The notes under the pieces are model-generated. The model searched no databases and was not told where the DNA came from. It saw only the letters and a list, made by a program, of their open reading frames with translations. Shown here in pieces: positions 8,934 to 17,934 of a stretch of 64,000 bases of DNA (positions within the stretch are counted from its first letter, which is position 1; every line of letters begins with the position of its first letter). This DNA comes from an uncultured Rhodocyclaceae bacterium (GTDB taxonomy: Bacteria > Pseudomonadota > Gammaproteobacteria > Burkholderiales > Rhodocyclaceae). The stretch is from contig CAJQTY010000003.1 of the NCBI GenBank assembly GCA_907163075.1, positions 238,637 through 302,636 on the forward strand, given 5' to 3'. The translations under genes were made by a program, and so were the position numbers.

Positions 8934-9473
8934 ATGAAATTTCTCTTCGACCTGTTCCCGGTCATCCTGTTTTTCATCGCCTTCAAGTTTGGCGACATCT
9001 ATCTCGCCACCGGCGTTGCCATGGTGGCCACCTTCATCCAGATCGGATGGGTCTGGCTCAAGCATCGCAAGGTCGACACCATGCTCTGGGTCAGCCTGGG
9101 CATCATCACCGTATTCGGCGGAATGACGCTGCTTTTCCACGACGAAACCTTCATCAAGTGGAAACCGACGGTTCTCTACTGGTCGTTTGCCGCGGGCCTC
9201 GCCGTCAGCATGGCATTCTTCAAGAAAAATCTGATTCGCGCGTTGCTCACCGAGCAGATCGAATTGCCGGATGCCGTGTGGGCAAAGCTCAACTGGTCGT
9301 GGTTCGGCTTCTTTGTCTTCATGGGCTTCGCCAATCTCGCCGTAGCCTTCGCTTTCGGTTTTTCGACCGACGTCTGGGTCAACTTCAAGCTGTTTGGCGG
9401 TACCGGGCTGATGTTCCTGTTCATCATCGTCCAGGGCCTGCTCCTGTCAAAATACATCGAGGAGAAGAAATAG
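8934..9473 (+). CDS. yciB: Inner membrane-spanning protein YciB (septation protein A)
   Basis: A 179-residue polytopic membrane protein beginning [18 protein letters not shown], the YciB/IspZ family opening, with five hydrophobic segments and the conserved WKPTVLYW and [13 protein letters not shown] stretches. It is linked to cell envelope and division. The TAG stop shares its last G with the GTG start of yciI, and yciI overlaps bolA, forming a compact yciB-yciI-bolA unit. Confidence 0.95.
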   Translation: MKFLFDLFPVILFFIAFKFGDIYLATGVAMVATFIQIGWVWLKHRKVDTMLWVSLGIITVFGGMTLLFHDETFIKWKPTVLYWSFAAGLAVSMAFFKKNLIRALLTEQIELPDAVWAKLNWSWFGFFVFMGFANLAVAFAFGFSTDVWVNFKLFGGTGLMFLFIIVQGLLLSKYIEEKK

Positions 9474-9775
9474 TGCTTTATGCCATCATTGGCGAAGACC
9501 GGCCGAATTCCCTTGCGGCCCGCCTGGAAGCCCGTCCGGCGCACATCGACCGGCTCAGGGTGCTGCAGGAACAGGGCCGACTGATCCTGGCCGGCCCCTT
9601 TCCCGCCATCGACTCGCCCGATCCCGGTCCGGCCGGTTTTTCGGGCAGCCTGATCGTCGCCGAGTTTGCCTCGCTTGACGCCGCCAGGGCCTGGGCCGAT
9701 GCCGACCCGTACGCCGCCGCCGGGGTCTACGCCGCGGTCAGCGTCAAGCCTTACAAGAAGGTTTTGCCCGCGTGA
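9473..9775 (+). CDS. yciI: YciI family protein
   Basis: A 100-residue protein with the YciI fold features: [20 protein letters not shown] at the start, a histidine (AHIDRL) and the [13 protein letters not shown] segment at the end. YciI proteins are small ferredoxin-like proteins of uncertain enzymatic role. The start is GTG and overlaps the yciB stop by one base; the stop overlaps the bolA GTG. Confidence 0.9.
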   Translation: MLYAIIGEDRPNSLAARLEARPAHIDRLRVLQEQGRLILAGPFPAIDSPDPGPAGFSGSLIVAEFASLDAARAWADADPYAAAGVYAAVSVKPYKKVLPA

Positions 9776-10068
9776 ACACAACGCCTGCGAACGATGTTTC
9801 CGGCGACTTCGAATCCGTCCTGCGCGCACGGTTGGCCGGGCTGAAGCCGCTGCGGCTGGAACTGATCGACGACTCGGCGAAACATGCCGGACATGCCGGT
9901 GCCAAGGGCGGCGGCGGCCACTATCGCCTGCTCATCGTTTCGGCAGAATTTTCCGGAAAATCGCCACTGGCTCGTCACCGTCTTGTGTACGAAACGCTTG
10001 GCGAGCTGATGCGTAGTAAAATCCATGCCCTGAGTATCCGGTCGCTGACACCGGAAGAAGCGCAGTGA
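9772..10068 (+). CDS. bolA: BolA family protein
   Basis: The 98-residue product has the BolA signature: [13 protein letters not shown] (the conserved histidine region) and the [12 protein letters not shown] segment near the C-terminus. BolA proteins act with monothiol glutaredoxins in iron handling or as regulators. The GTG start overlaps the yciI stop (GTGA). Confidence 0.92.
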   Translation: MNTTPANDVSGDFESVLRARLAGLKPLRLELIDDSAKHAGHAGAKGGGGHYRLLIVSAEFSGKSPLARHRLVYETLGELMRSKIHALSIRSLTPEEAQ

Positions 10069-10141
10069 GCCGGTTTCGCTTACTCTTGTAATCACAAAAC
10101 CTATCCCTACCCCACCCACCAAGACTCAAGGAACACAACAA

Positions 10142-10927
10142 ATGCATAAACTCTCGAAACTTGCAGCCGCGTTGCTCGTTGGCGCAATCATGTCGGCAAC
10201 GGCAATGGCCGCCGGCAACGCCTTCGTAACGGTCAACGGCGTCGCCGTTTCGCAAAACCTGGCCAACGTTTTCATGGCCGAACAGAAAGCCCAGGGTGCG
10301 CCCGATTCGCCGGAACTGAAAAACGCCGTGCGTGAAGAACTGATCCGCCGCGAACTCCTGCTTCAGGAAGCGAAGAAGGCCGGACTCGACAAGAAACCGG
10401 AAGTCGCCGCGCAGGCCGATGCCGCGCGCCAGGCTTTCTTTGTCCGCGCCTATATCCAGGAATTCGTCAAGAAGAACCCGGTCAGCGACGCCCAGTTGAA
10501 GGCGGATTACGACAAGATCAAGGGTCAGCTCGGCAACACCGAGTACAAAACACGCCACATTCTGGTGAAGAACGAAGACGATGCCAAGGCCATCATCGCC
10601 AACCTCAAGAAAGGCGCCAAGTTCGAAGAACTCGCCACGCAGTCGGTCGATCCGGGCTCCAAGGACAACGGTGGCGATCTCGGCTGGGCAAGCGCCGGCA
10701 ACTTCGTCAAGCCGTTCAGCGATGCCCTTACCGGCCTGAACAAAGGCAAGTACACCGAAACCCCGGTCAAGACCGATTTTGGCTACCACGTCATCCTGCT
10801 GGAAGATACCCGTCCGCTGAACGTGCCGCCGTTCGAGGAACTCAAGCCGCGCCTGACGCAACAGGCGCAGGCGCAGCAGATCAACAAGATGGTTGAAGGC
10901 CTGCGCGCCAAGGCCAAGATCGAATAA
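10142..10927 (+). CDS. Periplasmic parvulin-type peptidyl-prolyl isomerase
   Basis: The 261-residue protein begins with a clear signal peptide (MHKLSKLAAALLVGAIMSAT, cleavage expected after AMA). An N-terminal helical chaperone part is followed by one parvulin domain, residues about 135-225: TRHILVKNEDDAKAI, GGDLGWASAGNFV and PVKTDFGYHVILLED. It should isomerise prolyl bonds of exported proteins, in the PpiC/PrsA/SurA style. It follows bolA by 73 bp and ends before a strong terminator. Confidence 0.93.
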   Translation: MHKLSKLAAALLVGAIMSATAMAAGNAFVTVNGVAVSQNLANVFMAEQKAQGAPDSPELKNAVREELIRRELLLQEAKKAGLDKKPEVAAQADAARQAFFVRAYIQEFVKKNPVSDAQLKADYDKIKGQLGNTEYKTRHILVKNEDDAKAIIANLKKGAKFEELATQSVDPGSKDNGGDLGWASAGNFVKPFSDALTGLNKGKYTETPVKTDFGYHVILLEDTRPLNVPPFEELKPRLTQQAQAQQINKMVEGLRAKAKIE

Positions 10928-10947
10928 GCCCGCTCGCGCGCCAGATC

Positions 10948-10984
10948 AACGCCGGGACGCCCGCACGCTCCCGGCGTTTTTTTC
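10948..10984 (+). terminator. Rho-independent terminator after the parvulin gene
   Basis: CGCCGGGA and TCCCGGCG form an 8-bp stem with an 11-base loop, followed by seven T residues. It lies 20 bases after the parvulin stop. Confidence 0.85.
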
Positions 10985-11109
10985 GACCGTCGGTCAGCGT
11001 GCGCCTTGTTCCATACGCCATGAAAACGAGACGCCAAGACAGGCCAAAAACGGTGCTGCAACACGGCACGGCGCCGTCGGGAACATCGCGGTTTTGCGGC
11101 AAATTGTAT

Positions 11110-12891
11110 TCAGCCGATGACGACCCGGTTCTTCCCGGCTTTCTTGGCCGCATACATCGCCTCATCCGCCCGCTTGGTGACGCTCGTCTGGGTGTCGTCG
11201 GGGCGCAAGTCGGTCAGGCCGGCACTGAAGGTAATCAGGATTTTTTCATTGCCGTTCAGGAAGAAACGTTTGGTCAGTTCGCGTTGCAGGCGGATTAGTG
11301 CCTTGTTCCCGTCGTCGACGGCGGTGTCGGGCAGGATAATGATGAATTCTTCGCCGCCGAACCGTGCCAGCGTATCCTGGGGTCTGAGCGTTTCCCGGAT
11401 GACGGTCACCAGGTGAATGAGCGCCGCGTCGCCGGCGTCGTGACCGAGTGAGTCGTTGAGCTTCTTGAAGTTGTCGATGTCGAGCAGGGCAATGCAGAGC
11501 GGGGATTTCCGGCGTTGCGCGCGCGCCACTTCGTTGTCGAAGGTTTCCTCGAGGCCGCGACGGTTTAACGCGCCGGTGAGCTGGTCGTGACGGACCAGCG
11601 TGCTGGTCTTTTCAAGTTCGCCTTGTAGCTCGTTGATTTTTCTGTCGGCGTCCTCGACGCGTTGTTTGGACAGCCGCAGGTCGTCGCGCGAACGCTGCGC
11701 ATTGAGCTGGATGATCCGGGTTTCGCTGATGACTTCGGCGAGCACGTCTTCGAGCTGGGAAATGTCGTCGGCCTTGCTGATCTTATCGGCGCAGATTTCA
11801 ATCTTGTCATGGTAGTCCGAAGTTGAATCGGCAAATTCGGCCAGATGGTCTACGAATCCGGCCAGCATTTGCTTGAGCGCTTCCCTGGCGTCGATCAGGC
11901 CGCGCTTGAGCGCGCTCTGCTTGAAAATAACTTCCTTCAGGCGGCGCTCGGCATCGTTTATCGAACGCACGTTCATCGGGCGCGACACAAGCTCGCGCAC
12001 CATCGCTATCTGTCCGTTCAGCCACTGGTCGTCGATCACCAGTTCACCGGCGTTCTCGATCATGAGCCGCAGCAGCATGAGCAGGCCGGCGCCAATCTCC
12101 TTTCGGTCCTCAGCCAGAAACTCCAGCCGATAGGCAAAGCGTTTGCTGGCCGACAGAATTTCCTGCATGGCCCGCAGGGTATTGGCGCCGCGCACGGCAC
12201 TGGCGATGGCATGCGCTTCGGCAAGCAGTTCGGGTTCGTCATCGAGTTGCGGGGCGACGATGACTTCCATCGTAAAAACAAACAGCTCGCGCAGTTCGGA
12301 CAACAGCTCGCCAGCGCGACTGACAGGAGCGCCGGACGTTGTCGCCGCCGTCGTCACCGGGACCGCCTCCGCCACGTCAGCCGCCAGCTCGATGGCCTCC
12401 GGCGCCGCCTCGTTGGAGGCCCACGATTTGGTCAGACTTTGCAGGCGCGCGTACAAGAGCTCGCTATTCTTGCCGCCGGCGGATAAGACGCGATCAAGTG
12501 ATTCGCGCTTGCGCGCCGGCGTCAACCCGCTCTGCTTGGCCTCCCATTGGCGAAGAAGGTCGGTGATCAGTTCGCCCCATGCAAGCTGCGATTCGGTGCT
12601 GTGTTCCTTGATGAAATCGACAAGCGCCTTGCGGAAGTCATCCCAATTGCCGCCCTTTAGCGCCAGGTCAAGCTGGCGCGACAAACCTTGTTGCGCCGTG
12701 CTTTCCTTGGGCAGCGCGAGAAGAAGCGCCTTGAGTTCGCGCTCGGGGAACATTTCCGCCGCCTTGCCGACAATGCCGGCGATCTCGTTATAAATCGCGC
12801 GGTAGTTGTCAGGCGACGGCGCCATGCGGCGCAACATGAGCTGTTTTAGTGTCTCGCGAGCGATTTCGGAGGGGTTGGAAAGCGTTGCCAT
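11110..12891 (-). CDS. Diguanylate cyclase (GGDEF domain)
   Basis: The 593-residue soluble protein ends in a GGDEF domain with the active-site loop RFGGEEF; an RxxD inhibitory site (RPQD) lies five residues before it. The domain begins with DQLTGALNRRGLEETF and contains LDIDNFKKLNDSLGH. The N-terminal ~400 residues are helical with no catalytic motif I recognise, and the part before the GGDEF domain looks like a coiled coil (RSRDDLRLSKQRVEDADRK). It should make c-di-GMP from GTP with product feedback. I start at MATLSNPSEI; the frame is open further upstream without family character. Confidence 0.92.
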   Translation of the reverse strand: MATLSNPSEIARETLKQLMLRRMAPSPDNYRAIYNEIAGIVGKAAEMFPERELKALLLALPKESTAQQGLSRQLDLALKGGNWDDFRKALVDFIKEHSTESQLAWGELITDLLRQWEAKQSGLTPARKRESLDRVLSAGGKNSELLYARLQSLTKSWASNEAAPEAIELAADVAEAVPVTTAATTSGAPVSRAGELLSELRELFVFTMEVIVAPQLDDEPELLAEAHAIASAVRGANTLRAMQEILSASKRFAYRLEFLAEDRKEIGAGLLMLLRLMIENAGELVIDDQWLNGQIAMVRELVSRPMNVRSINDAERRLKEVIFKQSALKRGLIDAREALKQMLAGFVDHLAEFADSTSDYHDKIEICADKISKADDISQLEDVLAEVISETRIIQLNAQRSRDDLRLSKQRVEDADRKINELQGELEKTSTLVRHDQLTGALNRRGLEETFDNEVARAQRRKSPLCIALLDIDNFKKLNDSLGHDAGDAALIHLVTVIRETLRPQDTLARFGGEEFIIILPDTAVDDGNKALIRLQRELTKRFFLNGNEKILITFSAGLTDLRPDDTQTSVTKRADEAMYAAKKAGKNRVVIG

Positions 12892-12985
12892 GGTCTCTAG
12901 TGTTTCAGTTGGCGCGGCACAAACCTGTCCCGTTTTCCCGGAACAGGAATTGGTCCGCAGGGATGCGGCAGTCGTCCGCATCGGC

Positions 12986-12991
12986 TATAAT
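12986..12991 (+). promoter_or_regulatory. -10 box of the tRNA-Thr promoter
   Basis: A perfect TATAAT followed by the GC-rich stretch CTGCGCCGCG, the discriminator style of stable-RNA promoters under stringent control. It is 23 bases before the tRNA. I could not identify a good -35 hexamer. Confidence 0.65.
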
Positions 12992-13014
12992 CTGCGCCGC
13001 GACCGGTCCGGTCC

Positions 13015-13088
13015 GCCCCCGTAGCATGAAGGTCGTGCAGTTGATTTGTAATCATCAGGTCGTGGTTCGATTCCGCGCGGGGGCACCA
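13015..13088 (+). tRNA. tRNA-Thr (anticodon TGT), atypical D arm
   Basis: The 74 bases fold as a tRNA. The acceptor GCCCCCG pairs with CGGGGGC, followed by discriminator A and an encoded CCA. The T arm is CGTGG-TTCGATT-CCGCG. The anticodon loop TTTGTAA gives anticodon TGT, threonine. Oddities are a short D arm (GCAT-GAAGGTC-GTGC) in which the usual A14 and A21 are not present, and a T-T mismatch in the second pair of the anticodon stem. The promoter and terminator around it favour a transcribed gene. Confidence 0.78.
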
Positions 13089-13106
13089 GTAAAATAAATG
13101 AGTCAG

Positions 13107-13130
13107 GCCATTCTTCGGAATGGCTTTTTT
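13107..13130 (+). terminator. Rho-independent terminator of the tRNA gene
   Basis: GCCATTC-TTCG-GAATGGC is a perfect 7-bp stem closed by a TTCG tetraloop, followed by six T residues, 18 bases after the tRNA CCA end. Confidence 0.92.
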
Positions 13131-13339
13131 ATTTTGTTACTTCTGTTGTTCTTCCGTCGCTCCCTTTGGACGTCAACATCTCAATATTTAGCGCCGTGCT
13201 CGTAGCGTAATGATACGCGGCGCTGGTCTTATAAAAAAGACTTTGCCGCGACCCATCTTCACTGCGGGACAACTACCGCTTGTCTTCCACGTATTCATTC
13301 AACTTGGCATTGTCGTCAAGCTGAACCTATATTGGAAAG

Positions 13340-14782
13340 ATGGACATTAGTATTACTTCCGTACTGCAAAGCGGGGCGGCGAGTCTCGCGTCCTATCTCG
13401 CCGCGCATGTGCTGCTTTGCCTGGTGCCCGCCTTCTTCATCGCCGGCGCGCTGGCCGCACTGGTGCCGCAACAGTCGATCATCCGCTTTCTCGGTCCCGA
13501 TGCGCCCAAATACGTGTCGTATTCAGCCGCGGCCGGGGCCGGCAGCCTGCTTGCGGTATGTTCGTGCACCATCCAGCCATTGTTCGCCGGGATCTACAGC
13601 AAAGGCGCCGGACTGGGACCGGCCATCACCTTCCTGTTCTTTGCCCCGGCCGCCAACATACTCGCGCTTTCTTACACCGGCGTCGCGCTCGGTGCCGACT
13701 TTGCCATTGCACGCATCGTGCTGGCCTTATGTTTCGGTATCGGCATCGGGATGCTGATGGCGCTGATTTTTCATCGCGCTGAGACCACCCGTACAGCGAC
13801 GAATGCCCCGTTCGCCGGCGGTGGCGCCGTTCCGCGCCAGACGCTGGTGTTCCTCGGCGTACTGGTCGCGCTGCTGATTGCCGGTACGCTCAAAGTCGAT
13901 TGGCTGACCGCGCCGGTGTTCAGTACCGTGTGGCCGTGGGATGGTGCCGCGACAGCGCAGGCTGTGCTCAATCGCTGGGTGCCGGTGAATGAAGTAAAAG
14001 GCGAGGAAGGCCTGAGTCTGCAGGGTCTGACGTTGATCGCGCTGCTGCTGGCGATCGGAGCGGCGGCCTGGCGTGGACTGGGTCAGGTCGATACGCGTTT
14101 CAACCGCCTGACCTACGTCACGCTGGGGCTCACGGTGCTTACGCTCGTTTTCGCTGCACTCGGTGTACGCGCAAGCGATAGCGGACTGGTGTTCACGCTC
14201 ACGGGTCGCACCATCGCCGTGGCCATCCTGTGCACGGCGTTAGTACCGCTGGCTCGCCGCTTCGACCCGTGGGACATGCAGCAGTGGCTGTGGGAAACCT
14301 GGCGTTTCATCAAGATGATTTTTCCGCTGCTAATCGTCGGCGTCTTTCTGGTCGGTGTGATTCGCAGTTTCATTGAGCCCGAATGGATTCAGTTCATCGC
14401 CGGCAGCAACACGGTGCTGGCCAATCTGGCCGGTGTGGTGTTCGGCGTCTTCATGTACTTTCCGACGCTGGTCGAGGTACCGATCGCCAAGATGTTCCTG
14501 TCGCTCGGCATGCATCCAGGGCCGTTGATCGCCTACCTGATGGCTGATCCTGAATTATCATTGCAAAGTATCCTGATCACCTCGGCAATCATCGGCAAGC
14601 TCAAGGCCTGGACCTACGTCGGGCTGGTGGCGCTGTTCTCGACCATTGCCGGTTTGACCTATGGCGCCTGGGTCGATGGCACACCGCTGACGATGCTTGC
14701 GCTGATCATCGGCGGTTTCATCCTTGCGCTGACGGTGGCAGTGCAACTGATCGAGCGTGCGCAACGCGTGGTCATTCACTAA
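13340..14782 (+). CDS. Permease of the ArsP / DUF318 family
   Basis: The 480-residue membrane protein has the family motif AVCSCTIQPLFAGIYSKGAG near residue 73, with the cysteine pair in CSCT, and a repeated second half (EVPIAKMFLSLGMHPGPLIA). Family members such as ArsP export trivalent organoarsenicals; longer homologues occur beside a small thioredoxin. That is the arrangement here, with the CxxC protein starting 31 bases after the stop. Next to an arsRC-acr3-arsDA operon a metalloid role is likely. GGAAAG precedes the ATG. Confidence 0.85.
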   Translation: MDISITSVLQSGAASLASYLAAHVLLCLVPAFFIAGALAALVPQQSIIRFLGPDAPKYVSYSAAAGAGSLLAVCSCTIQPLFAGIYSKGAGLGPAITFLFFAPAANILALSYTGVALGADFAIARIVLALCFGIGIGMLMALIFHRAETTRTATNAPFAGGGAVPRQTLVFLGVLVALLIAGTLKVDWLTAPVFSTVWPWDGAATAQAVLNRWVPVNEVKGEEGLSLQGLTLIALLLAIGAAAWRGLGQVDTRFNRLTYVTLGLTVLTLVFAALGVRASDSGLVFTLTGRTIAVAILCTALVPLARRFDPWDMQQWLWETWRFIKMIFPLLIVGVFLVGVIRSFIEPEWIQFIAGSNTVLANLAGVVFGVFMYFPTLVEVPIAKMFLSLGMHPGPLIAYLMADPELSLQSILITSAIIGKLKAWTYVGLVALFSTIAGLTYGAWVDGTPLTMLALIIGGFILALTVAVQLIERAQRVVIH

Positions 14783-14813
14783 ATGGTCCATTTGATTACC
14801 CGGGAGAAACACC

Positions 14814-15050
14814 ATGCTGATCAAGATTCTCGGCAGCGGCTGCGCCAAGTGCCAGCGCCTCGAACAACTGACCCGTGAAGTGGCGGCCGATCTCGGCATT
14901 GATGCCCAGTTCGATCATGTGCGCGAGATGGACAAGATCATGGCTTATCCGATCATGACGACACCCGCGCTGGTGATCGACGAGGAAGTCAAAGTGGCCG
15001 GGCGCATGCCCAGCAAGGATGAGATCAAGGGCTGGCTGATGCCCGTCTGA
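14814..15050 (+). CDS. Small thioredoxin-family protein (redox-active disulfide protein)
   Basis: A 78-residue thioredoxin-like protein starting MLIKILGSGCAKCQRLEQLT with the CxxC pair GCAKC and the cis-proline region MTTPALVIDEEVKVAGR. Such mini-thioredoxins are typically encoded with ArsP-like permeases and may pass reducing power or bind thiophilic metals for the permease. GGGAGAAA lies before the ATG. The gene converges on the ECF sigma factor with a 13-bp gap. Confidence 0.88.
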   Translation: MLIKILGSGCAKCQRLEQLTREVAADLGIDAQFDHVREMDKIMAYPIMTTPALVIDEEVKVAGRMPSKDEIKGWLMPV

Positions 15051-15063
15051 GCGGCGTCTGCAG

Positions 15064-15627
15064 CTACCCCAACGCGCCAGACTGAAACGGCGGACGAGGG
15101 ACAAAGCAGCACACTTTTCCTTCATCATCAAACGTCACCTGGCACGCTTCGGACATTTGCAAGCGCAAACGAAGACGAGCACGCTGCACTCGCGACTTGG
15201 CGGCCGGGAGAGAAAGGCCCAGATGGCGGGCGTAATCCTTCTGCGTCATGCCCTGAACATCGCAGAGCAGAATGGCCTCACGATCCTCTGCAGAGAGTTC
15301 GGACAGCACGCGAGGCAGACACTGACTCAAAAGATCAACCGGCTCGAGTTTCCCTGGTAGTGATTCAGCGCACAAATCGTCCGGTAATGGAACCTGTTCT
15401 TTGGTCAACCGCAGGCGATCGACCAGGAGATTGCGGGCCACACGAAAAAGCCAGGCACGCGGGTTGTCGAGGCTACAGAAACCGTCACCTTGAAGCACGG
15501 CTTTGAGAAAGACGTCCTGAAGCAGATCGTCGGCAGCAGAAGCAGATCCAGAACGATGCGCAAGGAAACCACGCAGCTCGGCCTGGTGCTGTTTCCATGC
15601 CTTGCTGTGACAGGAGTACGTGGTCAT
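15064..15627 (-). CDS. ECF RNA polymerase sigma factor, SigZ-like
   Basis: The 187-residue protein has sigma-70 region 2 (ADDLLQDVFLKAV, NPRAWLFRVARNLLVDRLR) and region 4 (ILLCDVQGMTQKDYARHLGL followed by AAKSRVQRAR). It ends in a cysteine-bearing tail, ACQVTFDDEGKVCCFVPRP, of the kind seen in SigZ-type factors. It starts 10 bases after arsA on the same strand, so it is probably the last gene of the ars operon. No anti-sigma gene is adjacent. The CC tail could sense metalloid or redox state directly; that is inference. Confidence 0.85.
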   Translation of the reverse strand: MTTYSCHSKAWKQHQAELRGFLAHRSGSASAADDLLQDVFLKAVLQGDGFCSLDNPRAWLFRVARNLLVDRLRLTKEQVPLPDDLCAESLPGKLEPVDLLSQCLPRVLSELSAEDREAILLCDVQGMTQKDYARHLGLSLPAAKSRVQRARLRLRLQMSEACQVTFDDEGKVCCFVPRPPFQSGALG

Positions 15628-15637
15628 GGCGTGGTAA

Positions 15638-17398
15638 TCAGTGACGCGAAAATTGTCTTAACCCGGAAGCACCTACCGGAGCGCAAGCGAGCCACGGAAT
15701 GAGCGCACAGCGTCGGCTCAGCGTACTTGCCACGCGCTGGATGAACGGTATCTCGTAGTCACCACGCTGCTTGAGGACCGAATGCCGGGTACCGCTAACC
15801 AGAATACTCTGGTTGATGATCCATGCAAACGGGGTGATCCCGGCGCGAATCAGGTCCTGCTGCAGGCGATCCGCCTCGCTAACCGGCGTCGCTTCGGGCA
15901 GCGTGACAACCAGCACCTTCGTATACGCGGGGTCGCGCAGGCGAGGCAGCAGTTGCGTAACAGCCTCGGGCATTTCGCCTTGCGTGCGCAACACCTCACG
16001 GTGATACGCTTCGGCTGCATCAAGCAGCAAAATCGTATGCCCGGTCGGTGCCGTATCAAGCACGACGAAGCCTTCCTTTCCGCCATCGACGGCAAGGGCA
16101 AACGCACGGAAAACAGCAATCTCTTCGGTGCACGGGGAGCGCAGGTCTTCCTCCAGCATGGCTCGACCATTGGCATCGAGCGTGGGCGATGCTTTGGCGA
16201 GCACTTCGGCAGTGTATTGCGCCACTTCGGCCGCTGGATCAATGCGGCTGACCTTGAGATTTGGCACGGTTTCGCCGATTGCCGAGGATACATGTGCGGC
16301 CGGATCAGTAGTTGACAGCACGACCTGGAAACCGCGTCCGGCGAGTTCAACGGCGATCGCGGCCGCCACGGTCGTCTTGCCGACGCCACCCTTGCCCATG
16401 GTCATGATGACGCCGCGACCGTCCTGCGCCAGTTCATCAATCAGTGGCAGGAGCTTGCCAGGCAATTCCATAGCGGCCAGTAAGCAATCACTCGCCTGCC
16501 CGGCGTTAATCGGCACGTCCGGATTCGCCATCAGACGCAAGGCATCGATCCCGACCGTACCCTTGGGTAAAAAGGGTGTAATGCTGCGCTGTAATTCGGC
16601 AAGCCCTTTCGGCATGGTCCCCAATGCCTGTTTCGCGCGTTGCTGCATCGCCCGAGCAATCACATCCGAGGTATCGTCCTCGGCCAAAACACCATTCAAG
16701 GCCAGGCACTGATTTGTTATTCCCAGTTCTACCAGTTCTCCGCGCGTGCGCTCCGCCTCACGCAAGGCGGCCACGTCCGGACGACTGACCAGAATGACGG
16801 TCGTCTGCAGAGGATCGGCCAGTCTTTGCACGGTAGCGGCGTAGAGCGCTTTCTGCTTTTCCAGGCCAGCCAGAGGGCCCAGGCAGGATGCACCACCGTT
16901 TGAGTCTGCAATGAATTCGCTCCATGCCGAAGGCAAGGTCAGCAGGCGCAACGTATGCCCGGTCGGGGCTGTGTCGAAAATAACGCAATCGAAACGGGCG
17001 GTCGCCTCGGGCTGGCCAAGCAATTTGGAGAACTCGTCGAAGGCGGCGATTTCCACAGTGCAGGCACCTGAAAATTGCTCCTCCATGCTGGCAATGGCCG
17101 CCGCCGGCAGAATGCCACGATAAGGTGCCACCATGCGCTCCCGATAGTTGTGTGCCGAGACCTCGGGGTCGATGTTGAGAGCAAACAGGCCAGGCACCTG
17201 AGGAATTGCAGTCGGTGCCTGGCCCAGCGTCGCACCCAGCACTTCATCAAGGTTCGAGGCTGGGTCGGTGCTTACGATCAAGACCTGCTTTCCCGACTCG
17301 GCCAGTGCGAGGCCCGTGGCACAGGAAAGCGAGGTCTTGCCGACGCCGCCCTTGCCGGTAAAGAAGAGGTGGCGCGTCGTCGCAGCGGGAAGCGGCAT
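15638..17398 (-). CDS. arsA: Arsenite efflux pump ATPase ArsA
   Basis: The 586-residue protein has two homologous halves, each with a P-loop (FTGKGGVGKTS at residues 13-23 and MGKGGVGKTT near residue 330) and a signal-transduction motif DTAPTGHT. This is the classic duplicated ArsA layout; arsenite bound by cysteines stimulates ATP hydrolysis that drives the membrane carrier. The ATG shares its A with the arsD stop (TGATG). Here the likely partner is Acr3 rather than ArsB. Confidence 0.95.
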   Translation of the reverse strand: MPLPAATTRHLFFTGKGGVGKTSLSCATGLALAESGKQVLIVSTDPASNLDEVLGATLGQAPTAIPQVPGLFALNIDPEVSAHNYRERMVAPYRGILPAAAIASMEEQFSGACTVEIAAFDEFSKLLGQPEATARFDCVIFDTAPTGHTLRLLTLPSAWSEFIADSNGGASCLGPLAGLEKQKALYAATVQRLADPLQTTVILVSRPDVAALREAERTRGELVELGITNQCLALNGVLAEDDTSDVIARAMQQRAKQALGTMPKGLAELQRSITPFLPKGTVGIDALRLMANPDVPINAGQASDCLLAAMELPGKLLPLIDELAQDGRGVIMTMGKGGVGKTTVAAAIAVELAGRGFQVVLSTTDPAAHVSSAIGETVPNLKVSRIDPAAEVAQYTAEVLAKASPTLDANGRAMLEEDLRSPCTEEIAVFRAFALAVDGGKEGFVVLDTAPTGHTILLLDAAEAYHREVLRTQGEMPEAVTQLLPRLRDPAYTKVLVVTLPEATPVSEADRLQQDLIRAGITPFAWIINQSILVSGTRHSVLKQRGDYEIPFIQRVASTLSRRCALIPWLACAPVGASGLRQFSRH

Positions 17399-17769
17399 CA
17401 GCAGCACCCGGACTTCGGACTGCAGCAACTGCCGCCGATCTTGATACGTGGCTTGTCTTCCGTGGCAGGCTTGATGTCGAGCTTTTGCGCCAGTTGGGCG
17501 CGCGACAAATGGACACCTATCGATACGATTCGGCTGTCGACAGCAATGATCGGCAGGCGATCCATACCGGCTTCCATTTCCTTGAGCACCGCAGGATTGG
17601 CCGCAAAGGCCTGTGGTTCCTGGCCGAGGTTGTAGCGTTTCACGTCCACGCCGTGTTCGGCTACCCATTGCAGATCTGCCGCGAACTGAACCAGCACCGG
17701 GTCAACATCGACGCCGCAGACACCCGTCGAGCAGCACATGGCAGGATCGTAGATCTCAAGTGTTTTCAT
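17398..17769 (-). CDS. arsD: Arsenite metallochaperone ArsD
   Basis: A 123-residue protein with MKTLEIYDPAMCCSTGVCG, giving the metal-binding cysteines C12, C13 and C18, and extra vicinal pairs at the C-terminus (GGSCC, GCC). ArsD hands arsenite to ArsA. I start at MKTLEI because AAGGAA precedes it; the same frame continues upstream into an ArsN-like scrap, annotated separately. It overlaps arsA by one base. Confidence 0.94.
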   Translation of the reverse strand: MKTLEIYDPAMCCSTGVCGVDVDPVLVQFAADLQWVAEHGVDVKRYNLGQEPQAFAANPAVLKEMEAGMDRLPIIAVDSRIVSIGVHLSRAQLAQKLDIKPATEDKPRIKIGGSCCSPKSGCC

Positions 17770-17844
17770 GGAATTTCCTTCGGTTTGATTGGTGTGGAGT
17801 TGGTAGGCTTGTCCGACCGACAGTCGTTTGCGCAAACACCGCGC

Positions 17845-17934
17845 GCTGGCCGTCAGCAGGTCGATGATGCCGGACAGGTCTCTGACCCGGGCCAGACGAA
17901 TCTCGGGCGATCCCGCGTTATTGCCCGCGCTCAT
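17845..17934 (-). pseudogene. N-terminal scrap of a GNAT acetyltransferase (ArsN-like)
   Basis: About 30 residues open with an ATG overlapping the end of acr3 and read EIRLARVRDLSGIIDLLTAS, resembling the first strand and helix of GNAT acetyltransferases such as ArsN, which are common in ars operons. The frame then runs into the leader of arsD without the acetyl-CoA site. I infer that most of an arsN gene was deleted between acr3 and arsD. The match is short, so the identity is tentative. Confidence 0.45.
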
